A stretch of 64,000 nucleotides of DNA from Phycisphaeraceae bacterium (GTDB lineage Bacteria; Planctomycetota; Phycisphaerae; Phycisphaerales; UBA1924), in NCBI GenBank assembly GCA_019454185.1, contig CP075368.1, forward strand, positions 2,273,649-2,337,648, given 5' to 3'. The translations under genes and the position numbers were made by a program. The notes under the pieces are model-generated. The model had not been told where the DNA came from and did not search any database. It saw only the letters and a list, made by a program, of their open reading frames with translations. Shown here piece by piece: positions 27,036 through 34,290 of the stretch; position 1 is the first letter of the stretch; each line of letters begins with the position of its first letter.

Positions 27036-28946
27036 ATGCTCCGGGCCTTCGTACCCATCCTCCTCCTGATCGTTGCGCTGGCGATCTCCCTCGCGGGCGA
27101 CCGCCCCACGCCACGCGCCGACTTCACGTTCATCAACAGGGGTGAGGTCAACACCCTCGACCTGCAACGCATGTCCTGGATGCAGGACCTCCGCGTCGGA
27201 CGACTGCTCTTCGAAGGGCTCGTCCAGCAGGACGTCTTCGATCCCGACTACGCGATCATCCCCGCCGCCGCCGAGTCCTGGCGCGTCACCGAAGACGGCC
27301 TCGTCTACACCTTCCATCTCCGCGACAACCTCAAATGGTCCAACGGCAAGCCCGTCCGCGCCTCAGATTTCCTCTTCGCGTGGCGACGCCTCCTTCTCCC
27401 TGACACCGGCGGCGACTACGTCCGCCAACTCCAACTCATCCGCGGCGCAGAAGACTTCACGAACTGGCGGCTCGAAGCCCTCGCGCAAGCCGCCCGGGGA
27501 GATGGTCCCACCGGATCCGAACTCTGGGCCGACACACTCGCAAAGTTCGACGAACTCGTCCACGCCCGCGCCCCCGACGATCGCACGCTCATCGTCACGC
27601 TCGATCACCCCGCCCCCTACTTCCTCGACCTGCTCGCGATGCCCCCCTTCTTCCCCGTCTACCCGCCGCTCGTCTCGCAATACGAGCGCGTCGATCCCAT
27701 CACCGGCCGTCTGATCATCGAGTCCGGCTGGACCAAGCCAGGCCACATCGTCACCAACGGCCCCTTCCTCCTGAAGACATGGCGTTTCAAACGCGACATG
27801 CGCCTCCGAGCCAACCCCCTCCACCGGCTCTATGACACGCTCGCCATCCGCACCATCGCGATCCCAACCGTCGACGATGCCAACGCCATGGTGCTCGCCT
27901 ATCGCTCCGGAGCCGCCGACTGGGTGACTGACGTCGTCGCCCCGTACCGGGGTGATATGTACCAGCAGAAACTCGCGTTCATCCGCGAGCATCAGGCCGA
28001 GTACGACGCGCTCAAGTCACAGGGCCTCGACGAGATCGAGATCGCCCGGCGCCTCCCCGACGATCCGCGCAACCACCTCCACGTCCTCCCCGTCTTCGGC
28101 ACCTATTTCTACAACTTCAACTGCTCCCCGCGCCTGGCCGACGGCCGTCCCAACCCCCTCGCCGACGCCCGCGTGCGCCGCGCCCTGGCCATGATGATCG
28201 ACAAGCGTGCCATCGCCGAGGGTGTCCGTCGCGTCGGCGAGCCCGTCGCACGCACGCTCATTCCCCCCGACTCTCTCGCCGGATACACCGCACCCGCCGG
28301 ACTCCCCTGCATCTCCGACATGCACACGCAGGCCGATCGCGACACTCTCATCGCTCAGGCCCGCTCCCTCCTCGCAGAAGCCGGGTTCCCCGATCCCTCG
28401 AAAATGCCGGCCATCTCCATCCTCTTCAACAAGGACGGGGGGCACGACCTCATCGGCCAGTCCATCGCCTCCGATTGGCAACGCCACCTCGGCATCCCCG
28501 TCAACATCGATCAGAAAGAACTCAAGATCTTCCGCGAAGACCTCAAGAACAAAAACTACATGGTCGCCCGCGCCGGCTGGTACGGCGACTACGGCGACGC
28601 CACGACCTTCCTCGACATCAACCGCATCGGCGACGAGAACAACGACCGCAACTACCAGAACCCCGCCTACGACGATCTCCTGCGGCGTGCCTCCCTCGAG
28701 CCGGATCCGCGTGCCCGCCTCGATCTCCTCCAGAGAGCCGAAGCCATGCTCGTCGAAGTCGAACTCCCCTTCGTCCCACTCTTCCACTACTGCAACATCT
28801 TCCTCTTCAACGCCCACAAGGTCAGCGGCATCAACGCCCACCCGCGCCAGACCCAGAACGTCTACCTCATCGACATCCTCGGCGATGGCAAAGGCCCCGA
28901 CACGCCTCGCTCCACCCCGCCCCGTCGCAACGGAGACGCCAAATGA
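27036..28946 (+). CDS. Oligopeptide ABC transporter substrate-binding protein (SBP family 5)
   Basis: 636 residues with an N-terminal signal or anchor (AFVPILLLIVALAISLAG). The family 5 pattern is clear: FINRGEVNTLDLQRMSWMQDLRVGRLLFEGLVQQD, AAESWRVTEDGLVYTFHLRDNLKWSNGKPVRASDFLFAWRRLL, and late DIN/NRNYQNPAYDDLL. This is the OppA/DppA group, capturing peptides outside the membrane for import. GGAG lies just before ATG 27036. Its stop overlaps the permease start (ATGA). The signal lacks a lipobox Cys, which is uncommon for the family outside Gram-negative periplasmic forms. Only one permease follows. Confidence 0.93.
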   Translation: MLRAFVPILLLIVALAISLAGDRPTPRADFTFINRGEVNTLDLQRMSWMQDLRVGRLLFEGLVQQDVFDPDYAIIPAAAESWRVTEDGLVYTFHLRDNLKWSNGKPVRASDFLFAWRRLLLPDTGGDYVRQLQLIRGAEDFTNWRLEALAQAARGDGPTGSELWADTLAKFDELVHARAPDDRTLIVTLDHPAPYFLDLLAMPPFFPVYPPLVSQYERVDPITGRLIIESGWTKPGHIVTNGPFLLKTWRFKRDMRLRANPLHRLYDTLAIRTIAIPTVDDANAMVLAYRSGAADWVTDVVAPYRGDMYQQKLAFIREHQAEYDALKSQGLDEIEIARRLPDDPRNHLHVLPVFGTYFYNFNCSPRLADGRPNPLADARVRRALAMMIDKRAIAEGVRRVGEPVARTLIPPDSLAGYTAPAGLPCISDMHTQADRDTLIAQARSLLAEAGFPDPSKMPAISILFNKDGGHDLIGQSIASDWQRHLGIPVNIDQKELKIFREDLKNKNYMVARAGWYGDYGDATTFLDINRIGDENNDRNYQNPAYDDLLRRASLEPDPRARLDLLQRAEAMLVEVELPFVPLFHYCNIFLFNAHKVSGINAHPRQTQNVYLIDILGDGKGPDTPRSTPPRRNGDAK

Positions 28947-29950
28947 CCGGCGTGATCCTCCGTCGCCTCATCCAACTCCCGATCATCGTCGGCGCCGTCT
29001 TCCTCATCACCCTCGCCCTCGCATGGGGCATCCCGGGCAACCCCCTTGAGAACCCCGAGGGACGCCGCCCACCTCCCGAGATCGCCGAAGCCATGAAGGC
29101 CCAGTACAACATGGACTCCTTCTGGTCCTTCGCCACCTCCTACGTCGATCGCGCCACCGGTGCCCGCTGGCTCCGCGCCCGCCTCTCAGGCGAGCACGAA
29201 CGCCGCGATGCCGAGGCCATCGCCGCAGGACTCGCCCCACCCGATCGCTACGTCTTCGATCTCGGCCCCTCACTCCAATACCGCGACCGCACCGTCAACG
29301 AAATCATCGGCTCCTCACTCCCCGTCTCCGCCACCCTCGGCCTCGCGGCCATCCTCATCGCTCTCGTCATCGGCCTCGCCGCCGGCGTCATCGGCGCGAT
29401 CAGACCGAACTCACCCGCCGATGTCGCCACTCTGACGCTCGCCCTCATCGGCATCTCCACACCCACCTTCGTCGCGGGCACTCTTCTCCTCCTGCTCTTC
29501 TCTGTCCTCATCCCCATCTTCCCCGTCGCCTCCTGGGGCTCTCCGCGCGACATCATCCTCCCGGCCATCACGCTCTCCCTCCCCTTCGCGGCGTACATCG
29601 CCCGCCTCTCACGCGTCGGCATGATCGAGGCCCTCTCCTCCGACTACATCCGCACCGCCCGCGCCAAAGGGCTCCCCGAGCGCACCGTCATCCTCAAGCA
29701 CGCCCTGAAGAACGCCTTCCTCCCCGTCCTCTCCTACCTCGGCCCCGCGACCGCGCTCGCCATGACCGGCTCCTTCGTCGTCGAGCGCGTCTTCACCGTC
29801 CCCGGCCTCGGCCAGCACTTCGTGAGCGCGGTCCAGAACAAGGACCTCTTCCTCATCATGGGCATCGTCGTCGTCTTCTCGACGATGCTCATCCTCTTCA
29901 ACCTCGCTGTCGATGTCCTCTACCGCTGGGTCGATCCGCGGATCTCATGA
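28943..29950 (+). CDS. Oligopeptide ABC transporter permease (OppB/DppB type)
   Basis: 335 residues, beginning MTGVILRRLIQLPIIVGAVFLI, the typical OppB/DppB N-terminus. An extracytoplasmic loop of about 90 residues precedes the transmembrane domain. The EAA loop reads YIRTARAKGLPERTVILKHALKNAFLPVLSYLGP, and GSFVVERVFTVPGLGQHFVSAV follows. The ATG overlaps the binding protein stop. The partner permease (OppC) and ATPases are not next; the following genes are unrelated and on the other strand, so the importer is split or the rest lies elsewhere. Confidence 0.93.
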   Translation: MTGVILRRLIQLPIIVGAVFLITLALAWGIPGNPLENPEGRRPPPEIAEAMKAQYNMDSFWSFATSYVDRATGARWLRARLSGEHERRDAEAIAAGLAPPDRYVFDLGPSLQYRDRTVNEIIGSSLPVSATLGLAAILIALVIGLAAGVIGAIRPNSPADVATLTLALIGISTPTFVAGTLLLLLFSVLIPIFPVASWGSPRDIILPAITLSLPFAAYIARLSRVGMIEALSSDYIRTARAKGLPERTVILKHALKNAFLPVLSYLGPATALAMTGSFVVERVFTVPGLGQHFVSAVQNKDLFLIMGIVVVFSTMLILFNLAVDVLYRWVDPRIS

Positions 29951-30004
29951 CCACCGCGTGACTTCGCGCTCATGCCATGTCGAGGCTGCCATCTCGAGGG
30001 TGCC

Positions 30005-30038
30005 ATCAGTTCCCGTCGCGTCTCGCGACGGAACTGAT
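30005..30038. terminator. Strong hairpin between convergent genes
   Basis: ATCAGTTCC-C-GTCGCG (30005-30020) pairs with CGCGAC-GGAACTGAT (30024-30038): a 15-bp stem with one bulged C and a 3-base loop. It lies where the oppB-like transcript meets the minus-strand membrane-protein gene, whose stop codon (30006-30008) is inside the stem. There is no T-run, so a bidirectional terminator or RNA-end stabiliser is inference. Confidence 0.55.
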
Positions 30039-30404
30039 GCTCTTCTCGTCCACCCGCCCGATCGCCCTCTTCAACCTCCGCCCGTGCCGGTACCCCGTCA
30101 CAAGCTTCACCAGTCCGATGAGCCCATAGCACCATCCCCCCGCGGCAATCAGTCCCGGCACATTCGTCGCGAGCAACCCCAGCGACACCACCGGGATCCC
30201 GCCCAGCGCCGCCCAGTTCACAACCTCGTCCCACACCACCATCCGCTCGATCTCATCCAGCCCCAGCCGCTCACGGAGCCGCCACCCCCGCGCGTACAGC
30301 GCGACAAACACCAGGCACACCGCCAGAAACCCGATGCTGAACAGCGCCATCAGCAGCCGCGCATACCCCACCCTACTCGCCGCACCACCCGTCCCCACGA
30401 GCAT
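30006..30404 (-). CDS. Small polytopic membrane protein, unknown
   Basis: 132 residues from ATG 30404. Hydrophobic segments at about 19-41 (LMALFSIGFLAVCLVFVALYA) and 64-84, with a weaker one near 87-108, and a basic C-terminus (GYRHGRRLKRAIGR). The middle holds an acidic DEIERMVVWDEVVNW. Not recognised. It shares strand with the 146-residue gene of the amidotransferase operon, 87 bases downstream of it. The last codons form one arm of a strong hairpin. Confidence 0.55.
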   Translation of the reverse strand: MLVGTGGAASRVGYARLLMALFSIGFLAVCLVFVALYARGWRLRERLGLDEIERMVVWDEVVNWAALGGIPVVSLGLLATNVPGLIAAGGWCYGLIGLVKLVTGYRHGRRLKRAIGRVDEKSISSVARRDGN

Positions 30405-30491
30405 CCTCCGGCCTCAGTGCCTCGCGCCGCTCACGAATGCCCAATGCCGAATGCCCAATGCCCCCTTCCCTTTGCCGCCTCTGCCCCTACT

Positions 30492-30932
30492 TCATCGCTC
30501 CTCAAACCTCGCGTGCTCAGGCATATCAAACGTCACCATCTCACCCACCGCAAAGTCCTCGGCCCGCTGCCGATGATCACCGATCTCGCACACCAGCGGG
30601 AACCCCGCGTTCACCGTGATCGTGTTCGCTCGCGCGTCAGTCGCCACCACCGTCCCCTGCACCCTGCGCGGCCGTCCGAACACCGGCTCCACATACCGCC
30701 CGCCAGTCTGGACCGAATCCACCCGCCTCGTGCTCCCACGCACCACCCCCACGATCCGCTTCCCGACCTGCGCCGTCACCGGCCCGGTCGGAATCAGGTG
30801 CGTCTGGTACGACGTGTTCGGAAACGAGACCACGATGTACCCCGGCTTGGTCGCCGTCGGAGCAACGACCTGCTCCAGCGTGCCGCGGGCTGTATCGATC
30901 GCAACAGGAGTCGTCGGAGAAGGGTGAATCAT
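30492..30932 (-). CDS. Hypothetical protein translationally coupled to the glutamine amidotransferase
   Basis: 146 residues from ATG 30932, which overlaps the amidotransferase stop as ATGA. Beta-rich throughout (GYIVVSFPNTSYQTHLIPTG, QGTVVATDARANTITVNAG, AVGEMVTFDMPEHARF), suggesting one or two small barrel domains. No membrane segment or signal. I do not know the family. The tight coupling suggests its function is tied to the amidotransferase product or to its regulation. Confidence 0.65.
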   Translation of the reverse strand: MIHPSPTTPVAIDTARGTLEQVVAPTATKPGYIVVSFPNTSYQTHLIPTGPVTAQVGKRIVGVVRGSTRRVDSVQTGGRYVEPVFGRPRRVQGTVVATDARANTITVNAGFPLVCEIGDHRQRAEDFAVGEMVTFDMPEHARFEER

Positions 30933-31666
30933 GCGACCAGCGTAGGCGATTTCGGCCTCCGCGGGCGATCGCCCATCTTGAGGAAGTTCGCCAGCAACTG
31001 CGGCCCCGCATCCGTCAGAAAGCTCTCCGGGTGGTACTGCACACCCTCCCAGTTCTGCCTCCCCGCATCCTTCCACACCCGCCGAATACCCATGATCACC
31101 CGATTCTCCGCCCTCTCCTCACCGTCATACGTCCACGCCGAAACCTTCCATCCATCTTCGCCCGGCTCGCCGTTCTCATCAAGCCAGGGCTCCCGAGGCA
31201 TCGTCTCCGGCACAATCACCAGCGAGTGATACCGCGTCGCCGTAAACGGATTCGGCAACCCCTCGTACACACCCTTCCCATCGTGCCAGATCGGGCTCGT
31301 CTTCCCGTGCATCTGAATCCGGTGCCTCGCCACCGTCATCCCGTGCATGTCACCCATGCACTGATGCCCGAGGCACACACCCAACACCGGCACACGCCCC
31401 GCAAACCGCCTCATCACCTCGCTCGAAACGCCCGCCTCACGCGGCGTACACGGACCCGGAGAAATAATCACATGGCTCGGACCACGCCCGCCATCCAACG
31501 CCGCCGCCTCATCCGGCGTGATCCGATCGTTCCGCACCACCACCAGGTCGCGATCCGGCTCCAGCGTGGGATCAAGCTCCCCGAGGCGCTGCACCAGGTT
31601 CCATGTGAAACTGTCGTAGTTGTCGATGAGCAGGATCACGGCGGATGCTAGTCCCTCCACGTCCAA
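30929..31666 (-). CDS. trpG: Class I glutamine amidotransferase, anthranilate/aminodeoxychorismate synthase component II type
   Basis: 245 residues; supplies ammonia from glutamine to the partner synthase in tryptophan or folate synthesis. N-terminal VILLIDNYDSFTWNLVQ, oxyanion strand VIISPGPCTPREAG, nucleophile in PVLGVCLGHQ (Cys98) and the catalytic pair in GVQYHPESF (His212, Glu214). TrpG and PabA cannot be told apart by sequence alone and one protein often serves both. An insert of about 20 acidic residues (EPWLDENGEPGEDGWK) lies between the strands before the catalytic His. Start: TTG 31666 as given, or GTG 31639 right before the first strand. No trpE/pabB is adjacent. Confidence 0.88.
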   Translation of the reverse strand: MDVEGLASAVILLIDNYDSFTWNLVQRLGELDPTLEPDRDLVVVRNDRITPDEAAALDGGRGPSHVIISPGPCTPREAGVSSEVMRRFAGRVPVLGVCLGHQCMGDMHGMTVARHRIQMHGKTSPIWHDGKGVYEGLPNPFTATRYHSLVIVPETMPREPWLDENGEPGEDGWKVSAWTYDGEERAENRVIMGIRRVWKDAGRQNWEGVQYHPESFLTDAGPQLLANFLKMGDRPRRPKSPTLVA

Positions 31667-31676
31667 CCCGTCCGAA

Positions 31677-31946
31677 TCACCCCGGCATCGGGGCGATCCG
31701 CGGCACCACCCACTCGATCAGCACATAGATCGCCGCACCCATCAGGATGATCCCCAGCACGATCGACGCGCTCATGCCCAGCACGTGCCGCCAGTACCGA
31801 TCGAGCGATCGCATGCGTACGGCCTTGTACACGACCGAAACGCCGAACGCCATCGGAATCAGCAGCAGAAACCACCACCGATGCGCATCGATCGGGTCAA
31901 CGAAGGGAATATACGCGAGCGCGATCGCCCGCTCGATCAGCATCAC
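31677..31946 (-). CDS. Small two-segment membrane protein
   Basis: 89 residues. Two hydrophobic segments at about 24-41 (WWFLLLIPMAFGVSVVY) and 58-80 (MSASIVLGIILMGAAIYVLIEW), joined by a basic cytoplasmic loop (KAVRMRSLDRYWRHVLG). Not recognised. The GTG start at 31946 overlaps the stop of the DUF6677-like gene (GTGA), and the amidotransferase gene starts 10 bases after this stop, so at least four genes here form one transcription unit. Confidence 0.7.
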   Translation of the reverse strand: MMLIERAIALAYIPFVDPIDAHRWWFLLLIPMAFGVSVVYKAVRMRSLDRYWRHVLGMSASIVLGIILMGAAIYVLIEWVVPRIAPMPG

Positions 31947-32521
31947 GCGCCCCCTCCCCGCTCGGCACCGTGCTCTGCTCCCACACCCTCGCGGCGACCA
32001 CTCCCACTCGGGCGTACACCCCGATCCGAAGGAAAGAGGGCATCCAGCACCGCGATCAGATTCAGCATCCCCGCCACGGCACAGAACAACATCCCGAGTT
32101 CATTCACCTTCGCGACACTTCTCACCTTCGGTGGCCGCCCGTCTCCATTCCCCGGCTCAATCCACCCCCCGGGTCCTACTCGTTCATCCGGCAGCGCGCT
32201 CCGACGAACTCCGGTCGTTCGATCCACCCCCTTGAATCCGTTCTGGTGGATCCAATCCACGCCAAACGCGACCGGCCCCGTCCCCGCCTGGGCGAAGAAC
32301 CACACAGGACTCTCCCGCCGATCGACCACGTCGATCCCACCCACGAACACCCCCATCGCGAACAGCCCGAGAACACCCCCGCAGATCAACCTCCCCCGTC
32401 GCCGCTCGCCCCGGATCCAGTGACCAAACCCGGGCAGCAAAATGGCTAGAACACCACCAAGAAAGTCCACCTTCGGGGTGTTCCGAGGCGGCTGCGCGTG
32501 TTGTGGATCGGCGGTGGACAC
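31943..32521 (-). CDS. DUF6677-like small membrane protein
   Basis: About 192 residues from GTG 32521; an open frame extends upstream to 32863 but the added residues are Arg/Ser-rich and unlike protein. It opens FLGGVLAILLPGFGHWIRGERRRGRLICGGVLGLFAMGVFVGG, the motif LLPGxGHWxxGxxRRG seen in planctomycete DUF6677 proteins, and has a second hydrophobic block (LGMLFCAVAGMLNLIAVLDALF) near the end. Function unknown. It is probably the first gene of the unit running to the amidotransferase. The acidic protein gene diverges from it. Confidence 0.65.
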   Translation of the reverse strand: MSTADPQHAQPPRNTPKVDFLGGVLAILLPGFGHWIRGERRRGRLICGGVLGLFAMGVFVGGIDVVDRRESPVWFFAQAGTGPVAFGVDWIHQNGFKGVDRTTGVRRSALPDERVGPGGWIEPGNGDGRPPKVRSVAKVNELGMLFCAVAGMLNLIAVLDALFPSDRGVRPSGSGRREGVGAEHGAERGGGA

Positions 32522-32804
32522 TGGTCGCAGACTGACCTCTCGGCAAGGCACACCCGATACGCCGGACAGAGAAGCGCCGGAACCTCCGGCCCCCGGTTTG
32601 ACAGGTTGCGCGATCAGGGTACTGTACCGCCGTTCCGGAGACCGGCTGGCAAGCCGCGTCCTTCGGGCATAAGAATCGTCGCAACGGGGAGCGTCCGGGT
32701 TACGGGCTCTGCCCGAATCGAACGCTCGGAGAGTGCAGCGCAATCGCCCGCGCTGGCAAGGAACTCTGGTCCCCATCGAAGGAAACCGAACAAGGACGCT
32801 CGCG
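32522..32804. promoter_or_regulatory. Divergent intergenic region between DUF6677-like and acidic-protein genes
   Basis: 283 bases that must hold promoters for both directions. No consensus box stands out and no RNA gene or long palindrome was seen. Confidence 0.35.
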
Positions 32805-33089
32805 ATGCCTCTGGACACACTGCTCATGCCGCCCGCGACTGCTTTCTCTGACGACCGCGCCACCGGCTACTCCGCCGACGAGATCTGGAAGAACGATCTC
32901 ACCGCGCCCGCAGCCCCATGGACCGTTCTCGCCGCCGATGAGGAGGACGAGGACGAGGAAGACCCCTTCGCCGACGACGAAGATGAGGGTGGTGACGTTG
33001 ATGAGTTCGAGGACGACGACGATTTCCTCGAAGAAGACGAGGAGGAGTTCGAGGAGGAGTCCGACTTTGACGATGACGACGACCTCTGA
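32805..33089 (+). CDS. Very acidic small protein
   Basis: 94 residues from ATG 32805, with AAGGA upstream. The first 43 residues are ordinary (SADEIWKNDLTAPAAPWTVL). The last 50 are almost pure Asp/Glu: 37 of 50 by my count, broken only by Phe, Gly and a few small residues. Such tails occur in nucleic-acid mimics, in chaperone-like partners of basic proteins and in RNA polymerase delta-like subunits; no family is recognised. It is followed after 52 bases by another hypothetical gene on the same strand. Confidence 0.7.
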   Translation: MPLDTLLMPPATAFSDDRATGYSADEIWKNDLTAPAAPWTVLAADEEDEDEEDPFADDEDEGGDVDEFEDDDDFLEEDEEEFEEESDFDDDDDL

Positions 33090-33141
33090 GTCGTCCGTCT
33101 GACTCGTTCTCGCGAGCCGGCGGGCAGAAGGAAGACCCGCC

Positions 33142-33738
33142 ATGCCGAGCCGCACGCGCCAAGCAAAGTCCGAGAACTCCGATCCGTCCACGCCACCAGA
33201 GCCGCACACCGGACAGCAACCCGGAACGCCCGGCTACGGTTCCGTGGTCGATCGCCGCTCAGGGCTCGACCGGCGCGAGATCGCCGCCGCTCTCGAAAGA
33301 GCCCGTCGGCTCAACGCCGCCGAAGAACCCGGCGATCAAGACTCACCGCCAACACAGACCAACACACCCCCCACAGGCCTCGAACGCCGCCGAGGCCCGG
33401 GCCGCCGCCTCTCCGACTTCACCCGCTCAGCCGAAGAAGGAGAACTCACCAGCGAGCAGTTCCTCTTCGTCATGGCCATCGAGGCCTTCAAGCGCTCCAA
33501 CGACCGCATGTTCCCCACCTGGTGCGACGTGCTCGAAGTCGTCCGCCTCCTCGGCTACCGCAAGACCATGCCCAGCGAACTCAACCTCCGCAACGCCGAA
33601 GACTGGCGAGAATCACCCCTCACGCCCTCCAACGTCCGCGCACCACGCTGGAACGAGAACGGCAAGGTCGATGCCGAACGCGCCAAGTCCTCAACCAGTG
33701 GACAGCACCGCCGCGAGAGCGATCGTCGCGCGGCGTGA
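33142..33738 (+). CDS. Hypothetical protein with basic low-complexity front and helical C-terminal domain
   Basis: 198 residues. About the first 95 are polar and disordered-looking, with DRRSGLDRREIAAALERAR and ERRRGPGRRLSDFTR. A compact domain follows (SEQFLFVMAIEAFKRSNDRMFPTWCDVLEVVRLLGYRKT) that looks like a winged-helix-type or other small DNA-binding unit, then a basic end. The domain is protein-like and probably conserved in planctomycetes, but I cannot name it. It is clustered with the acidic protein, a possible charge-complementary pair (inference). Confidence 0.7.
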   Translation: MPSRTRQAKSENSDPSTPPEPHTGQQPGTPGYGSVVDRRSGLDRREIAAALERARRLNAAEEPGDQDSPPTQTNTPPTGLERRRGPGRRLSDFTRSAEEGELTSEQFLFVMAIEAFKRSNDRMFPTWCDVLEVVRLLGYRKTMPSELNLRNAEDWRESPLTPSNVRAPRWNENGKVDAERAKSSTSGQHRRESDRRAA

Positions 33739-33763
33739 AATCGCTCGTCTCCTCTGCCCGAAA

Positions 33764-34216
33764 TCAGACGGTTGTGGGGAGAGAACTATCCACAAACTCG
33801 AGCACCTCGGAGGGCACCGGATCCGCGGGATCGCTCGCATCCGCTACGACCCACGTCCACGCCGCGGCCATGACCGGGTCGCTCGGCTGAGACCCCTGCG
33901 CAAAGGTGTCAACCATCGCATCCAGCGCGTTCGCGTACGCAATCGCGTTCGTCGGCGTCAGTGTCACCACCTGCGAACCCATCGCGTCCTCGGTGAACGT
34001 CCGGCGCATCCACGTGTTGACAGCCGATGGCATGCTGCCGCTGGAAGCGCCAAGCCAGTCGCGGGCCGACGCCTTCATCGTCCCGGTCGGCGGCGCTGGG
34101 TTCATATCCAGCAGCGTCTTCACCAGACGGCGCAACGTTCGCTTGAGCGCGATGGCATTGGTATAAGGAATCGGCTGGGACACTTCCACGGCCTTGACAG
34201 TGCTTTCAGCTTTCAT
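33764..34216 (-). CDS. Hypothetical protein downstream of the kinase
   Basis: 150 residues from ATG 34216, with a very good GGGAGG seven bases upstream. Composition is ordinary and mostly helical (NAIALKRTLRRLVKTLLDMNP, TPTNAIAYANALDAMVDTFAQG). No signal peptide, membrane segment or known motif. It follows the Ser/Thr kinase gene by 74 bases on the same strand, so it may be a substrate or accessory of that kinase; position is the only support. Confidence 0.65.
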   Translation of the reverse strand: MKAESTVKAVEVSQPIPYTNAIALKRTLRRLVKTLLDMNPAPPTGTMKASARDWLGASSGSMPSAVNTWMRRTFTEDAMGSQVVTLTPTNAIAYANALDAMVDTFAQGSQPSDPVMAAAWTWVVADASDPADPVPSEVLEFVDSSLPTTV

Positions 34217-34290
34217 AAGGACCTCCCGCGAATGTGAGCGGACCAGACACGCGAACGCCGCAGCCGAAGGCCGCTCTCAACAACCTCATT

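Noticed and set aside
30434..30462. Two tandem copies of a 14-bp word (GAATGCCCAATGCC)
   Set aside because: Only two copies and no structure or context that suggests function.
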